NCBI GenBank assembly: GCA_039028895.1
Contig: JBCCHF010000045.1
Span: 1 to 56,772, forward strand
Direction: 5' to 3'
Length of the DNA stretch: 56,772 nucleotides
From: JAHDCJ01 sp039028895
GTDB taxonomy: Bacteria > Bacteroidota > Bacteroidia > Chitinophagales > Saprospiraceae
Shown here in pieces: positions 8,996 to 17,751 of this stretch. The notes below the pieces were generated by a model. It saw only the letters and a program-made list of their open reading frames with translations. It was not told where the DNA came from and searched no databases. The translations under genes and the position numbers were made by a program. How positions within the stretch are numbered: the stretch's first letter is position 1; every line of letters starts with the position of its first letter.

Positions 8996-9382
8996 TTATA
9001 ATTTATCGAAAGTTGCTTTTCTGAAAATTGATGGTGGTTGCCCTGTTTTTGCTTTGAATAAATTTGAAAATGAGTTAATGCTTTCAAATCCTACGGCATA
9101 ACAAGTTTCAGAGACCGATTTGCCAGATTTCAGATATTTTTTTGCTTTCTCGATCCGTTTATTGATCAAATACTGCCTTGGGGTAATCCCGTAATACCTT
9201 TTGAAAACTCTGATCAAATGATACTTGGAGGAGTGTTGTAGATGGGCAAGTAGATTCAGGTTAATGGTTTTAGCATAGTTGGTATCCAGGTATCTTTTAG
9301 TATTGACCGCCAGGTCGACCTGTACCTGGTTAGAGAAGCAGATTTCTTTAATACGTTTTAATTCCTGGATATAGTAGTTCAT
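8996..9382 (-). CDS. AraC-family transcriptional regulator (DNA-binding domain only)
   Basis: 128 residues. Nearly the whole protein is a double helix-turn-helix AraC domain: LLAHLQHSSKYHLIRVFKRYYG then TPRQYLINKRIEKAKKYL, and SVSETCYAVGFESINSFSNLFK. The N terminus is only ~25 residues, so there is no effector domain. Short AraC proteins of this type are frequent next to VOC-family genes, and here the VOC gene starts 47 bp downstream in the same direction, which makes it the best guess for a target. Confidence 0.87.
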   Translation of the reverse strand: MNYYIQELKRIKEICFSNQVQVDLAVNTKRYLDTNYAKTINLNLLAHLQHSSKYHLIRVFKRYYGITPRQYLINKRIEKAKKYLKSGKSVSETCYAVGFESINSFSNLFKAKTGQPPSIFRKATFDKL

Positions 9383-9420
9383 TTATTTTGTAGTCGGTGC
9401 TATTGTGGTTCTTTAATATT

Positions 9421-10194
9421 TTAGGTGGTTAATAATTTTTCATGTAGATCTTTATACAAGATAACTGAATTCTCTACCATGTGCCAGTGTCCGATGTTAG
9501 TATAAAGGCGATTTGGTATTTTATGTTTTTTGATAAAGGTTTGGGTTTCTTTTGGTGTATCGACATCTCCCCAGATGTATAATTTCTTACAGTCAAGTTT
9601 GTTGAACTCGTGACCACATTTGTCATCTTTGATATGTTCCATACTGGTACGGCTCCAATTCATCATGGCTTCCGGTTTGGCGAACCTTAAGCTTGAGTAA
9701 TATCTTTTATATCGTTCTTCCAATTTGGCAATTTCGAAAATTTCTTCATGGAATGATTCGCTAAACTTTTCGGCTGAATCAAACTGTAGGGGTTTGCTGG
9801 AAAAGTAACTATCCGCTTCAGTTAAGTTGCCTTCGATGTTAAAAAAGAAATTTATGTTGTCTTTTAAGGATTGGCAAATCCATGTTCCAATCAGCGCACC
9901 GAGTGAGTGTGCAACAATGTTTACCTTCCGTTCCTTGTTGGTTTCTTTCAAAATGATTTGTGAGAGTAAAATGCTTTGTTGTTTTATGGAAACAGCAGCA
10001 GGACGGATAGGACTGGCTCCAAAACCGGGAAGATCGGCGACATAAATATTGAAGTCTTTGGCTAAAGGTGAGTCGAAGATTTCTTTGTATGCCAATCCGG
10101 AGTCAGCAAAACCATGCAATAGCCAGATAGATTCTTTTGATTTATCTGATTCATTACATCTGAAAAATACCTGATCGATGACTTTTATCTTCAT
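9421..10194 (-). CDS. Alpha/beta hydrolase
   Basis: 257 residues with no signal peptide. The fold is shown by the oxyanion-hole strand WLLHGFADSG (about 24-33), the nucleophile elbow AHSLGA, the acid candidate D in IWGDVDTPKET, and the catalytic His in IGHWHMVEN near the C terminus. Members of this group hydrolyse esters or similar bonds; the substrate cannot be told. It lies 8 bp from the stop of the broken racemase upstream and probably shares its transcript. Confidence 0.85.
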   Translation of the reverse strand: MKIKVIDQVFFRCNESDKSKESIWLLHGFADSGLAYKEIFDSPLAKDFNIYVADLPGFGASPIRPAAVSIKQQSILLSQIILKETNKERKVNIVAHSLGALIGTWICQSLKDNINFFFNIEGNLTEADSYFSSKPLQFDSAEKFSESFHEEIFEIAKLEERYKRYYSSLRFAKPEAMMNWSRTSMEHIKDDKCGHEFNKLDCKKLYIWGDVDTPKETQTFIKKHKIPNRLYTNIGHWHMVENSVILYKDLHEKLLTT

Positions 10195-10202
10195 TCCGGG
10201 TT

Positions 10203-10758
10203 TTAACTTATCATCTTGTCCAAGATAGCATTTACATGAATTTTGGTGGTGTTGAATACTTTTAGATTATCGAAATCTTTTTGCTTCAATATCAAAGGTA
10301 ATTCAGTGCCACCAAGAACAATGCCTTCTATCTTTTCCTCTTCTCTTAAATTATTTACTATCCGTATAAGCTGTTGCCTGGTTTCAGGATTGATATGGTT
10401 GAAAACCAACTCACCCATATATTTTTCGTGGACATAGTCTTGATCTTCTGGGTTTGGAATAACCATGTCGATGTTATTCCTGTCGGCCTCATTTTGATAA
10501 AAACCCCGGCTCATCGTTGACTTCGTGCCCAGCAGTCCGACTTTTTTAATGCCTGTTTTTAAAATTGATTTACAGGTTTCCTCTACTATACTTATCATGT
10601 TTACATTCACTGATGCTGCCAATTCATCAAATACCAGGTGAGGTGTGTTAGAGGCCAGTGCTACGAAATCAACATTTGACTGTTCCAATATTTCGACTTT
10701 ACGCTTTAGGAATTGGGTTAACTGGCCCAATTCCGCCTATTATTCCAATCTTATTCAT
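10203..10758 (-). pseudogene. Aspartate/glutamate racemase, internally deleted
   Basis: The natural N terminus is present: ATG at 10758 encodes MNKIGIIGGIGP, the start of the Asp/Glu racemase fold. Right after this the frame meets a stop (…PVNPIPKA*). The rest of the racemase continues in another frame: SNVDFVALASNTPHLVFDEL with the first catalytic-Cys region altered to SNTPHL, then IEGIVLGGTELPLIL with the second-Cys region read as GGTEL. Compared with full-length racemases of about 230 residues, roughly 45 codons between GGIGP and the VDFVALASNTPH strand are missing and the frame is broken. The downstream part can only be read from a TTG at 10730. The scar coincides with a perfect inverted repeat at 10709-10734. 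Confidence 0.8.
10709..10734. repeat. Perfect 9-bp inverted repeat at the racemase deletion scar
   Basis: GGAATTGGG (10709-10717) and CCCAATTCC (10726-10734) with an 8-base loop TTAACTGG. It sits exactly where the racemase reading frame loses about 45 codons. A hairpin at a deletion end is what would be expected if replication slipped across a fold-back. It could also be chance, as the arms are short. Confidence 0.6.
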
Positions 10759-10776
10759 TGCCCAATTGAGGTATAT

Positions 10777-11586
10777 TTATTTTTTGGCCCACCAATAGTA
10801 AGTTACGATACTAAAAATAATAGCCGCCACTACATAGGGTAATTGCAGCCCGGTTAAAGAGAGATTTTCCAGTGCGGTGTCCGGTTGCAAAATACCGGAT
10901 GGAATCAATTGTTCTGGTTGATTAAGCCTAAGATCAAAAATGCTGATGGTTATGAAATTAGCTCCTGTGTGAACACCTACGGCAGCGCCCAATCTTTTGG
11001 TTTTAAAGTAAATAAAGCTGAAAAATACTGTATGTAGTGCCGGAATTGCGATGATGTAAAAGAGTAATTCCCCACTAGCGTTAGAAGAAAAACTTTTGAG
11101 GCCAACAAAGATGGTCATTATGATTATCGCAGCAATTGCCCCAAAGCTGTCTTTGAATTTGGTTAGTGGATAACCCCTGGTGAATAGTTCTGTTCCCAGG
11201 TCGGCAATAAAGATGAAAACTAAGCCGTAAAAGACATTGAAGGCACTTATTTCTGGTCTTAATTCCCATGAAAATCCGCCAGTAAAAGATTGGATAATAG
11301 AAACGCCTGCCCATATTCCAACACCGACCAAAAAACCGACATAAAAGTCAAAACGGTTATTTGCTTTGAATGAAATTCCCAGGTCGTTTAAGGTGCTGTT
11401 GTCTCTTTTACAAAACCACTTCGTGATAAACCATGCTGCCAGGGCAAACAACGAATAAAATAATAAGGCGGTCAGATTATGTGGGAGTGCAAAAGGAAGG
11501 AAAGCACCGATTAAACCTTTGCGCAATAAAAAGTCCAGAAAGGTTAGGAATGCTAAAAAGAGAATGGCTTTTACAAAGGGTTTCAT
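10777..11586 (-). CDS. CPBP-family membrane protein with degenerate protease motifs
   Basis: 269 residues and about eight hydrophobic helices, matching the CPBP (Abi/Rce1-like) family in size and layout. Family motif 1 (EExxxR) reads T132-E133-L-F-T-R137, so the first Glu, which is the catalytic one in Rce1-type proteases, is Thr. Motif 2 (FxxxH) is not recognisable in IFVGLKSFSSN. The last motif HxxxN is kept (VGVHTGANF). The protein is probably a member that has lost peptidase activity and may serve as a membrane adaptor. That it is a CPBP protein is well supported; the loss of activity is inferred. Confidence 0.75.
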   Translation of the reverse strand: MKPFVKAILFLAFLTFLDFLLRKGLIGAFLPFALPHNLTALLFYSLFALAAWFITKWFCKRDNSTLNDLGISFKANNRFDFYVGFLVGVGIWAGVSIIQSFTGGFSWELRPEISAFNVFYGLVFIFIADLGTELFTRGYPLTKFKDSFGAIAAIIIMTIFVGLKSFSSNASGELLFYIIAIPALHTVFFSFIYFKTKRLGAAVGVHTGANFITISIFDLRLNQPEQLIPSGILQPDTALENLSLTGLQLPYVVAAIIFSIVTYYWWAKK

Positions 11587-11641
11587 TTAGCTGAAAGTTA
11601 TGAATATACTATCGACAAGGTAATCATTTTGGATTGGTAAT

Positions 11642-12538
11642 TTACCATTCAATTCTGTCATAACTTCTTAGTGTTTTTAAAGTCCATAAGGTTTGTATGC
11701 CTGCCCATTCCAGTTTCATACCTTCACTCAGGCCGTACCAGGTATCCCATCTGCCATCTTCCTTCTGGCGATTGATAAGTTCGTTTAAATCGTCATCGAT
11801 TATCACCTTGGAAAAGATGGGATAAAGGCTACTCTCTGGGGATGGTGCATAGTACAAGCTGTGCGGTTTTCCATAAAGGCCCCATCCGTCATCGGATTTA
11901 TCTTTGCAAATCACGCCATCAGCTAATATCCATTGTTTGAAATCGTTAAGCGCTTTTTCTGCTTTGGTTTTGCTTTTTGTATGTTGCAGGAACAGCAACC
12001 TTCGTGGTGTGCATAGATGGCAAAAGACGTGTTTCTCTTTAATGCGTTCGATTTCCTGCCAGACAAATTCCTCTGCTTTTTGCATCCATGGGATATCGAT
12101 GTTATGTTTCTCTAGAATGCCGAGCAACGGTGCTGTTGTACTCAGGGCGGCCCATTCTCTGACAGTCTTGAAGTGATCTGCACAAGGGTAGTCGCTTTTG
12201 GGGCGCAACATCCAGGGGATGCCACCTTTTTCTGTTGTGATGGTTTCAAAATAAGGCATGAAGTCATCCAGAATGATGGCTTTGGTGAGATAACCAACCT
12301 CGTCTAATGTTTCCAGCGCCATAATACTAAAGAGCGGTTGACTTTCAGGTGACGAGGTATCTGGCTCCATGCCATGCCCAAAACCGCCATCAGCATTGCG
12401 GTAAGCGTAAACTGCATGAAAGACACCTTCCGGGCCATCATTTTCGAAGTGGAATTGGAACAAACGCCTTTCTATCATTCGGGCATTTGTCAATATGAAG
12501 TCTCTTGCTTTGGAAAAGTTACTTTTGGAGAGTTTCAT
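11642..12538 (-). CDS. Prenyltransferase/squalene-cyclase-like toroid protein
   Basis: 298 residues without signal peptide or membrane helices. Repeating W/G-x-F motifs, such as NADGGFGHGMEPD, EKGGIPWM, SDDGWGLYGKP and KEDGRWDTWYG, are the QW-like repeats of the alpha-alpha toroid fold of terpene cyclases, prenyltransferases and related proteins. The acidic DxDD motif of squalene cyclases is not seen, so it is likely a non-cyclase member. It overlaps the next gene upstream by four bases (ATGA at 12535-12538), so the two are translationally coupled. Confidence 0.75.
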   Translation of the reverse strand: MKLSKSNFSKARDFILTNARMIERRLFQFHFENDGPEGVFHAVYAYRNADGGFGHGMEPDTSSPESQPLFSIMALETLDEVGYLTKAIILDDFMPYFETITTEKGGIPWMLRPKSDYPCADHFKTVREWAALSTTAPLLGILEKHNIDIPWMQKAEEFVWQEIERIKEKHVFCHLCTPRRLLFLQHTKSKTKAEKALNDFKQWILADGVICKDKSDDGWGLYGKPHSLYYAPSPESSLYPIFSKVIIDDDLNELINRQKEDGRWDTWYGLSEGMKLEWAGIQTLWTLKTLRSYDRIEW

Positions 12539-12900
12539 GCCATTTGGCTGTGCTTGGCCCTTTCGTCCAACAATGCTTTTATCTTTTTTGCATTATCAGC
12601 CATTTTAGTGTCGGTCAGCCAAATGCCAAGTTTCGATTTCTTGAAATGAAATATGAGATTCGCTTTTTTGCAGGTTTCGGCATCCGGGAAATATGGAACA
12701 CCATTAAGTATCCACGTAAAGGCTCTTAACCATTTGGCGAGCCTGGGAAACCAGGCTTTGTTCAAATCAACGGCTTGTAAATCATTGTATGCGTAAAAGC
12801 CATTGTTCTGTGCGGTTTGTCCATCAATTAGTTCAAAACCATTGTCATGAATTCTGAATTCAATTTTGGGACTTTTTTTCAGGATGATATTTTCACTCAT
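12535..12900 (-). CDS. Small soluble PH-like protein, unknown function
   Basis: About 121 residues from the Met at 12900 (MSENIILKKSPKIE). The 12939 start would add an unlikely tail. It is beta-rich with a C-terminal amphipathic helix (MADNAKKIKALLDERAKHS), a layout that recalls a PH-like fold in which a strand segment is followed by a capping helix. The body includes FELIDGQTAQNNGFYAYNDL. No family is recognised. It is coupled by overlap to the toroid protein downstream and lies 70 bp from a frameshifted membrane PH-like gene upstream. Confidence 0.6.
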   Translation of the reverse strand: MSENIILKKSPKIEFRIHDNGFELIDGQTAQNNGFYAYNDLQAVDLNKAWFPRLAKWLRAFTWILNGVPYFPDAETCKKANLIFHFKKSKLGIWLTDTKMADNAKKIKALLDERAKHSQMA

Positions 12901-12970
12901 AAGCATTATACTTCTTGTTGTTACCACCAATTTACTCATAAAAATTGGAGAAACGGATCGGTGTGGCTAT

Positions 12971-13503
12971 TCATTTTTTTATGACCTTCTCTTTTCTGAG
13001 GTGTTCTACAATTTGCGCATAGCCTTGTACTTTACTTGGGATGACCATCAAATCTTCCTTTTCATGATGCAATAAATACGAATTGATGTCAACATGTTTA
13101 AACAGAACCACCCCAAATTTTCTTATCCTTGCCTTTTTTATTTCATTGAACTCGAATCTCAGGTAGCCAACGTCTGTGTAACGTACAATTTTATCTTTGT
13201 AAACTTCGTAATTGTATTTCCCATGCTCCAGCAAATTTGAAAATTTCCCGGAGTCTGAATTTCTTTTTTGGAAAGCAAGATAATGCCGATCAAGAGGATA
13301 ACCCACTTACCCGGGATAGGAAAAAATATAGACACGACCAACAAGACCAACGCGACCATGCAACCTGCATTTCTTATTCTCTCGAGTCTATACAATTCTT
13401 CTTGCCAGGCTGGCTGATTAACCTCAAGAAAGCCAGACCCGTTTTCGCCGAAATTGAGTTCTGCAAATTCATTGATATAGTCGTGGTCCAGTATCTCACT
13501 CAT
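12971..13503 (-). pseudogene. Membrane PH-like protein, single gene split by a frameshift
   Basis: Two overlapping frames make sense only as one protein. The 5' part (13503 to about 13264) encodes a soluble N terminus and two adjacent membrane helices (CMVALVLLVVSIFF, WVILLIGIILLSKK). The 3' part (to 12971) encodes a soluble domain with strand-rich text and an end helix (VQGYAQIVEHLRKEK). They join if one base is added in the A6 run of the coding strand at 13264-13269. A homopolymer slip, a sequencing error and a phase switch are all possible. A PH-like fold of the C-terminal part is a guess from its size and pattern. If the gene is intact in life, it would be a 177-residue membrane protein. 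Confidence 0.65.
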
Positions 13504-13537
13504 GGGTTTGTGTTTTTGAGACTTGGGCTCCTAAAAT

Positions 13538-13582
13538 ACAAAACAGCATAAGGCTTACCAATTTTACCTTATGCTGTTTTGT
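13538..13582. terminator. Strong bidirectional hairpin terminator
   Basis: A 16-bp stem (13538-13553 with 13567-13582; outer pairs include a wobble) around a 13-base loop. The inner AAAACAGCATAAGG / CCTTATGCTGTTTT pairing is perfect, and U-rich sequence flanks it on either strand. It lies after the stop of the FG-GAP gene (13606) and before the start of the gene at 13503, so it should end the 16719-13606 transcript. Confidence 0.8.
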
Positions 13583-13605
13583 GTGTTGGATGAACTATTA
13601 ACTGG

Positions 13606-15588
13606 TTATTCAGCCTTAATGAACTGTTTCCTTAACATTGTACCATCTTTCAATTCTATAATCAGGGTGTATACGCCTGCTGCCATTTGGGAAACGTTGA
13701 TTGAGTCATTAGTTAGTTTTAAACTAAGTTCTTCTTTCCCATCTGAATTGTAAATAATACAATTACTTCCGATCAAATCTTCTGAGCTTGAAAGCGTGAG
13801 TGTTTCAGCTGTTACCGGATTTGGGAATACATTGAAACTTGAATTGACATCATTTTCAAATACACTTGTGGAGGTTTCTTCTTCAACGACTACGAGACCT
13901 TGATTGATTTCAGGATTTTTTATGGTGTTGACAATTCCTGATGGCCAGTATACGGTAACCTCGCTCACCTGGGTATCTTCTCCAATGCCGAAGTTGGCCG
14001 TCAAGCTGTTCATTTGGCCGAAGCCTTCACCACTGCGGATATCGCGAATTTGCATACCTGAAGGAGTTGTTATCTTGATCCGAGCCCCGATGCCATCGAT
14101 ATTGCTAACGGTGCCGACGGGATGTACTTTTATCCAGTTATTATCATTTCCTTCATTATAAAAGATGGTATTGCCGTTTACGATGTCAAGGAAGCCGTCG
14201 TGGTTTAAATCTCCAATGGGGCCATTGGTTAAGGTGGTGGGGTTCAGCGTCCAGGTGAAATCACCGTTTCCAATCATGAAATTGCCTGCACCCCGGACAT
14301 CCAAAAAGCCATCGTTGTTGAAATCTTTTGTCACCCATTCTATATCCGTTCCGAAAAATAAATCGAAACCTGATCCTGCAGTTACATCAACAAAAGTGGT
14401 GATGTCATTTCGAAGTACGCGATGGGTGCCAGAGCTTGCACCAACCACGACATCCATATCTCCATCGTTATCGTAATCTCCAACAGCGACACTCCAGGTT
14501 TGAGTTGGATCATCCATATTGTATAGGTTGCCTAATTCAGAGTATGTTCCATCGCCATTATTTACATGATATTCATTGATATTATTAAATCCACACTTGG
14601 CAATAATCATATCAAGATCTCCATCATTATCCATATCTGACCAGATACTGCCATAGTTACCACCGGTGTTGCCGAGGCCACCCTGGTTAGTGGTGAACCC
14701 TCCCATTCCATCATTGATGAAAAAGACATTGGCATCCACATCATGGCAAACAAAGACATCCAAAAGTCCATCATTATTAATGTCTATGACATTACTGCGC
14801 TGGGAAAAAATGAAAATCTCAGGACTGACTTCTGTATATGCTGAGCCATCTTCATTAGCCATCATTATTGTGGCGCCTCCACCACCGGCATAGACCAGGT
14901 CGGTATAGCCATTATTGTCAAGATCGCCAGCACAAGTACTCCAGCTGGCCGGGTGATCGGGGTCAGGCACTACCACAGACGTGGATGAAAAACCACCTCC
15001 TGGTAATTGCTTGAGCACCTGTACCGGGTTGCTAATACCAACAAGGTCATCTAAATGATCGCCGTCCATGTCAACCACTATTCTTCCACACCCGTTACAT
15101 GAAACAGCTTCCCCGGTAAAGGATACCGCATATTCCAAAGGTTCACTGAAAGTCACTTCGAAATCAAAACCAGTACTCGCCCAATAATTGTCGAACATAA
15201 TATAGTACTCCATACCTGCCTGAGCTTGGAATTCTGCTGTTGACAAATTGCTTATCCCGTTATCTTCGTTAGCAGTAATACAGAGTAAGGTGAACATTCC
15301 GCATTCACCTGAATAGATGGAGACTCTCGTATCCTGACCAACATTCTGAGGAAGTTCTGTAGTAATCGTCACGGTGGTGTCTTGGTCAGTGGTAATTAGG
15401 TACCATTCGGCCCTGCTGCCGAAGAAGAAATTAGGAGGACAAACGGTTAAAAATTCAAGTATTTCACCATCAATTTGTTGGACTGTATGTATTCCGTCAT
15501 TAATAGATAATGCGTCATCACAGCTATCTTGAGCTTGCAGGTTAAGCGTTAAAACCCCGAAGAAAAGGAGGAGTAATTTAAGTTTCAT
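13606..15588 (-). CDS. Secreted FG-GAP/VCBS repeat protein with UnbV domain and T9SS signal
   Basis: 660 residues. Signal peptide (about 1-19). The central part carries repeated Asp-rich FG-GAP/VCBS-type loops (DMDGDHLDD, DLDNNGYTD, DINNDGLLD, DMDNDGDLD, DYDNDGDMD, DLNHDGFLD) that bind Ca2+ and form a beta-propeller. An ASPIC/UnbV domain follows (IDGIGARIKI, IRSGEGFGQMNS, VTVYWPSG). A T9SS type A sorting domain closes it (FNVFPNPVTAETLTL, AAGVYTLIIEL). It is the CRTAC1-like group. It lies 12 bp after the diheme cytochrome gene, so the two form an operon. Confidence 0.92.
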   Translation of the reverse strand: MKLKLLLLFFGVLTLNLQAQDSCDDALSINDGIHTVQQIDGEILEFLTVCPPNFFFGSRAEWYLITTDQDTTVTITTELPQNVGQDTRVSIYSGECGMFTLLCITANEDNGISNLSTAEFQAQAGMEYYIMFDNYWASTGFDFEVTFSEPLEYAVSFTGEAVSCNGCGRIVVDMDGDHLDDLVGISNPVQVLKQLPGGGFSSTSVVVPDPDHPASWSTCAGDLDNNGYTDLVYAGGGGATIMMANEDGSAYTEVSPEIFIFSQRSNVIDINNDGLLDVFVCHDVDANVFFINDGMGGFTTNQGGLGNTGGNYGSIWSDMDNDGDLDMIIAKCGFNNINEYHVNNGDGTYSELGNLYNMDDPTQTWSVAVGDYDNDGDMDVVVGASSGTHRVLRNDITTFVDVTAGSGFDLFFGTDIEWVTKDFNNDGFLDVRGAGNFMIGNGDFTWTLNPTTLTNGPIGDLNHDGFLDIVNGNTIFYNEGNDNNWIKVHPVGTVSNIDGIGARIKITTPSGMQIRDIRSGEGFGQMNSLTANFGIGEDTQVSEVTVYWPSGIVNTIKNPEINQGLVVVEEETSTSVFENDVNSSFNVFPNPVTAETLTLSSSEDLIGSNCIIYNSDGKEELSLKLTNDSINVSQMAAGVYTLIIELKDGTMLRKQFIKAE

Positions 15589-15600
15589 AAATAGTTAAGA

Positions 15601-16719
15601 TTAGTTACAATTCGGTTCTAATGTATTGATCCATTCTTCTATCATTTGAACAGACTCCTGGTGGACAAGAGTACGTCCAAGCAGTGGCATTCTTACAGTT
15701 TCATCAGTAGAATTCATTCGGTAATGCATCGCGGACCTAAGGATATTTCCTCTTGAGACAATATGTGTTAGTTGGGGGAGTGGAAAGTCAGCGGGTTCGA
15801 CACATATACCAAGATTGGCGTCTTCGATTGTTTCACTCCAGGCGAACCTGGGCGCGCGGTAGTCACAATATTTTTGATCTGCATGACAATGTGAGCAATT
15901 CATATCAAGATAAGCCCGCACTCGGTCTTGTATAGGGTTGGAAGTATCTTCCCAATCTACAACCGTGTCAATGATGCCAGGGACAGAGCCGGATAACAAT
16001 CCCTTTTCCGACCATTTTTGAAGTTGATTCCTGGTGCCATCTGTGTATAAAAGGTCTTTATTAAGATTCTGGGGTTTGGGCCCGATGGGAATGGCTTCGT
16101 TGCCATTCTTGTGACAATTCAGGCATTCTACATCTGAAGGTATGCGATAGGTGGTACTTCGGGTAGTGCTATTTTCCGACCAGGAAAGGTCTACATATGA
16201 ACCATCAAGGTCAAAGGTGGCTTCGGTTTGCTCTTCATTCCAAACGTAATTGGCAAATTCCCAATTACCATTTCTTTTAAAGATCAATCGTGTTTCTATA
16301 ATTTTAGTCTCGTCGTCTGGTTGAACATTATTGTAGAAAAATGTTTTGATCAAAACCGTACCATCAGGAAAATCCAGCACTTTATGATCAGCTACATAGG
16401 TTGCACTGACAGAGTCGGGCATCCAGATAAACCTACTCTTATGTGCATAATCAGTAAATAATGAGGTGATTGGTTCATAAGGCAAGACCCCTTCAGAAGG
16501 CATCTGTTCTGACATATTGCCAGTAAAGAATTTATAGGTACTTAACAGGTCGTATGGGACTTCCAGAGGGTTAAAAACGACTGGTGATACAACTTCCTCT
16601 TCCTCTTCTTCTTCTTCCATTGGTACAATGGGGTCTTTCTTACAACCATAAACCATAAATAGGAGTACAGCTATGAAAAGGAAAAAACGAGAGTACTTAA
16701 ATTTTATTGGGTCAGGCAT
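15601..16719 (-). CDS. Diheme cytochrome c lipoprotein (SO2930/TIGR03806-like)
   Basis: 372 residues. Lipoprotein signal to Cys26 (LFMVYGCKK), an unusual run of nine Glu straight after it, then a domain with two heme-binding sites C-x-x-C-H (ECLNCHKNG, NCSHCHADQ). The overall pattern, a long N-terminal region before two class I-like heme motifs and the closing LEPNC, fits the family of diheme proteins paired with FG-GAP/UnbV or tetratricopeptide proteins in Bacteroidota and Proteobacteria. It should sit lipid-anchored in the envelope and pass electrons. The downstream T9SS FG-GAP gene is 12 bp away. Confidence 0.88.
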   Translation of the reverse strand: MPDPIKFKYSRFFLFIAVLLFMVYGCKKDPIVPMEEEEEEEEVVSPVVFNPLEVPYDLLSTYKFFTGNMSEQMPSEGVLPYEPITSLFTDYAHKSRFIWMPDSVSATYVADHKVLDFPDGTVLIKTFFYNNVQPDDETKIIETRLIFKRNGNWEFANYVWNEEQTEATFDLDGSYVDLSWSENSTTRSTTYRIPSDVECLNCHKNGNEAIPIGPKPQNLNKDLLYTDGTRNQLQKWSEKGLLSGSVPGIIDTVVDWEDTSNPIQDRVRAYLDMNCSHCHADQKYCDYRAPRFAWSETIEDANLGICVEPADFPLPQLTHIVSRGNILRSAMHYRMNSTDETVRMPLLGRTLVHQESVQMIEEWINTLEPNCN

Positions 16720-16923
16720 TTTAGTAACATAGAATCTTCTTCAAAAAAGCTAACCACCGGATGTTTAATGGCAGGCTGTGTCAAAATATACAAGCTTTTG
16801 TATTAGGGGATAACTATGTTGGCCCACATTGCTTACATATTGAAAAGCTATATACGCAGAAGTGTCCGCTTTTGTTTCTTTTAAAGGTAACCCATTTATA
16901 ATTGGTAGTCAATAGTTTCTTCG

Positions 16924-17727
16924 CTACTTGACAGAATCATCGAGAAATGCGTAAACCACATTCCATGTTTCTTCGACATCTTTTTTGACTCTTTCTTTAA
17001 CCAGCATTGAAGAACCGTGAACGCCATTTTTGGCCGCATACGTTTGATGGTTATACTTTTCAGCCAATTCGAATTGCGTTTTTGAGCGTTCACTTTCCAT
17101 CTCATTTGGTGGCTTGAGGATGATAAGCGGGACTGTAATGGTTTCTAAATATTGTTCGGGCAGGCAATCTTTTAAGGGTCCGCCGGAGGCAGGTGAAAAG
17201 GCCAGGACCCCGTCAACGTCATTTGGCCGATTGTTCGCCAACTTGATAGCTAGAGAAGCGCTGTAGCTACTTCCCCAAATGATTTTTTTACCTGAAAGCT
17301 CTGAATTGATGATATAGTCCAAGGCACTTTCCAGGTTGTTGTAGGCATCACAATATCCATAACCATCACCATAACTGTTAGTGGGGATATTGGCCAAGGT
17401 CCGGTTATAGCTTCCGAAATATTGTCCGCCTGACCTTTGATCAGTAGCCAATACATTGAACCCCTTTTCAGTTAACCTGGGAATGATGGGATTGTATTCT
17501 CCCCGGGCATTTGATCCACCCTGGTGGAACAGGATTATGGTGTTGGCCTGTTTGTCTGTTACATACAAGTCTCCGAAGATCTTTATGCTGTCGGGGGTAT
17601 AAAAACTAATCTCCTGAACGCCATTTTCTTTTGGGGTATCTTCATTTGGACTGTCATGGTTTGGTTCTTCGGTGCAGGAGGAAAGAAAAAATAAAATTCC
17701 AATCAAAATGGTTAATGTCGTTTTCAT
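16924..17727 (-). CDS. Alpha/beta hydrolase lipoprotein (dienelactone-hydrolase-like)
   Basis: 267 residues with a lipoprotein signal (MKTTLTILIGILFFLSSC, Cys18). The fold shows TIILFHQGGSN (oxyanion strand), YGSY-like spacer and the nucleophile motif IWGSSYSAS, which fits G-x-S-x-S. An acid-to-His segment is present at AFSPASGG and KNGVHGSSML. It is likely an envelope esterase. The 5' neighbour (stop at 17752) is only 24 bp away and is read the same way. Confidence 0.8.
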   Translation of the reverse strand: MKTTLTILIGILFFLSSCTEEPNHDSPNEDTPKENGVQEISFYTPDSIKIFGDLYVTDKQANTIILFHQGGSNARGEYNPIIPRLTEKGFNVLATDQRSGGQYFGSYNRTLANIPTNSYGDGYGYCDAYNNLESALDYIINSELSGKKIIWGSSYSASLAIKLANNRPNDVDGVLAFSPASGGPLKDCLPEQYLETITVPLIILKPPNEMESERSKTQFELAEKYNHQTYAAKNGVHGSSMLVKERVKKDVEETWNVVYAFLDDSVK

Positions 17728-17751
17728 AATGACTTTTTGTTTTTTGAATGA

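Noticed and set aside
16590..16625. GAA/GAG microsatellite coding for nine Glu in the diheme lipoprotein
   Set aside because: Repeat unit of three bases cannot shift the frame, so phase variation is not supported; probably a flexible linker after the lipid anchor.
16720..16923. Gap of about 200 bp upstream of the hydrolase at 16924
   Set aside because: No ORF, hairpin or promoter match seen; likely non-coding spacer.
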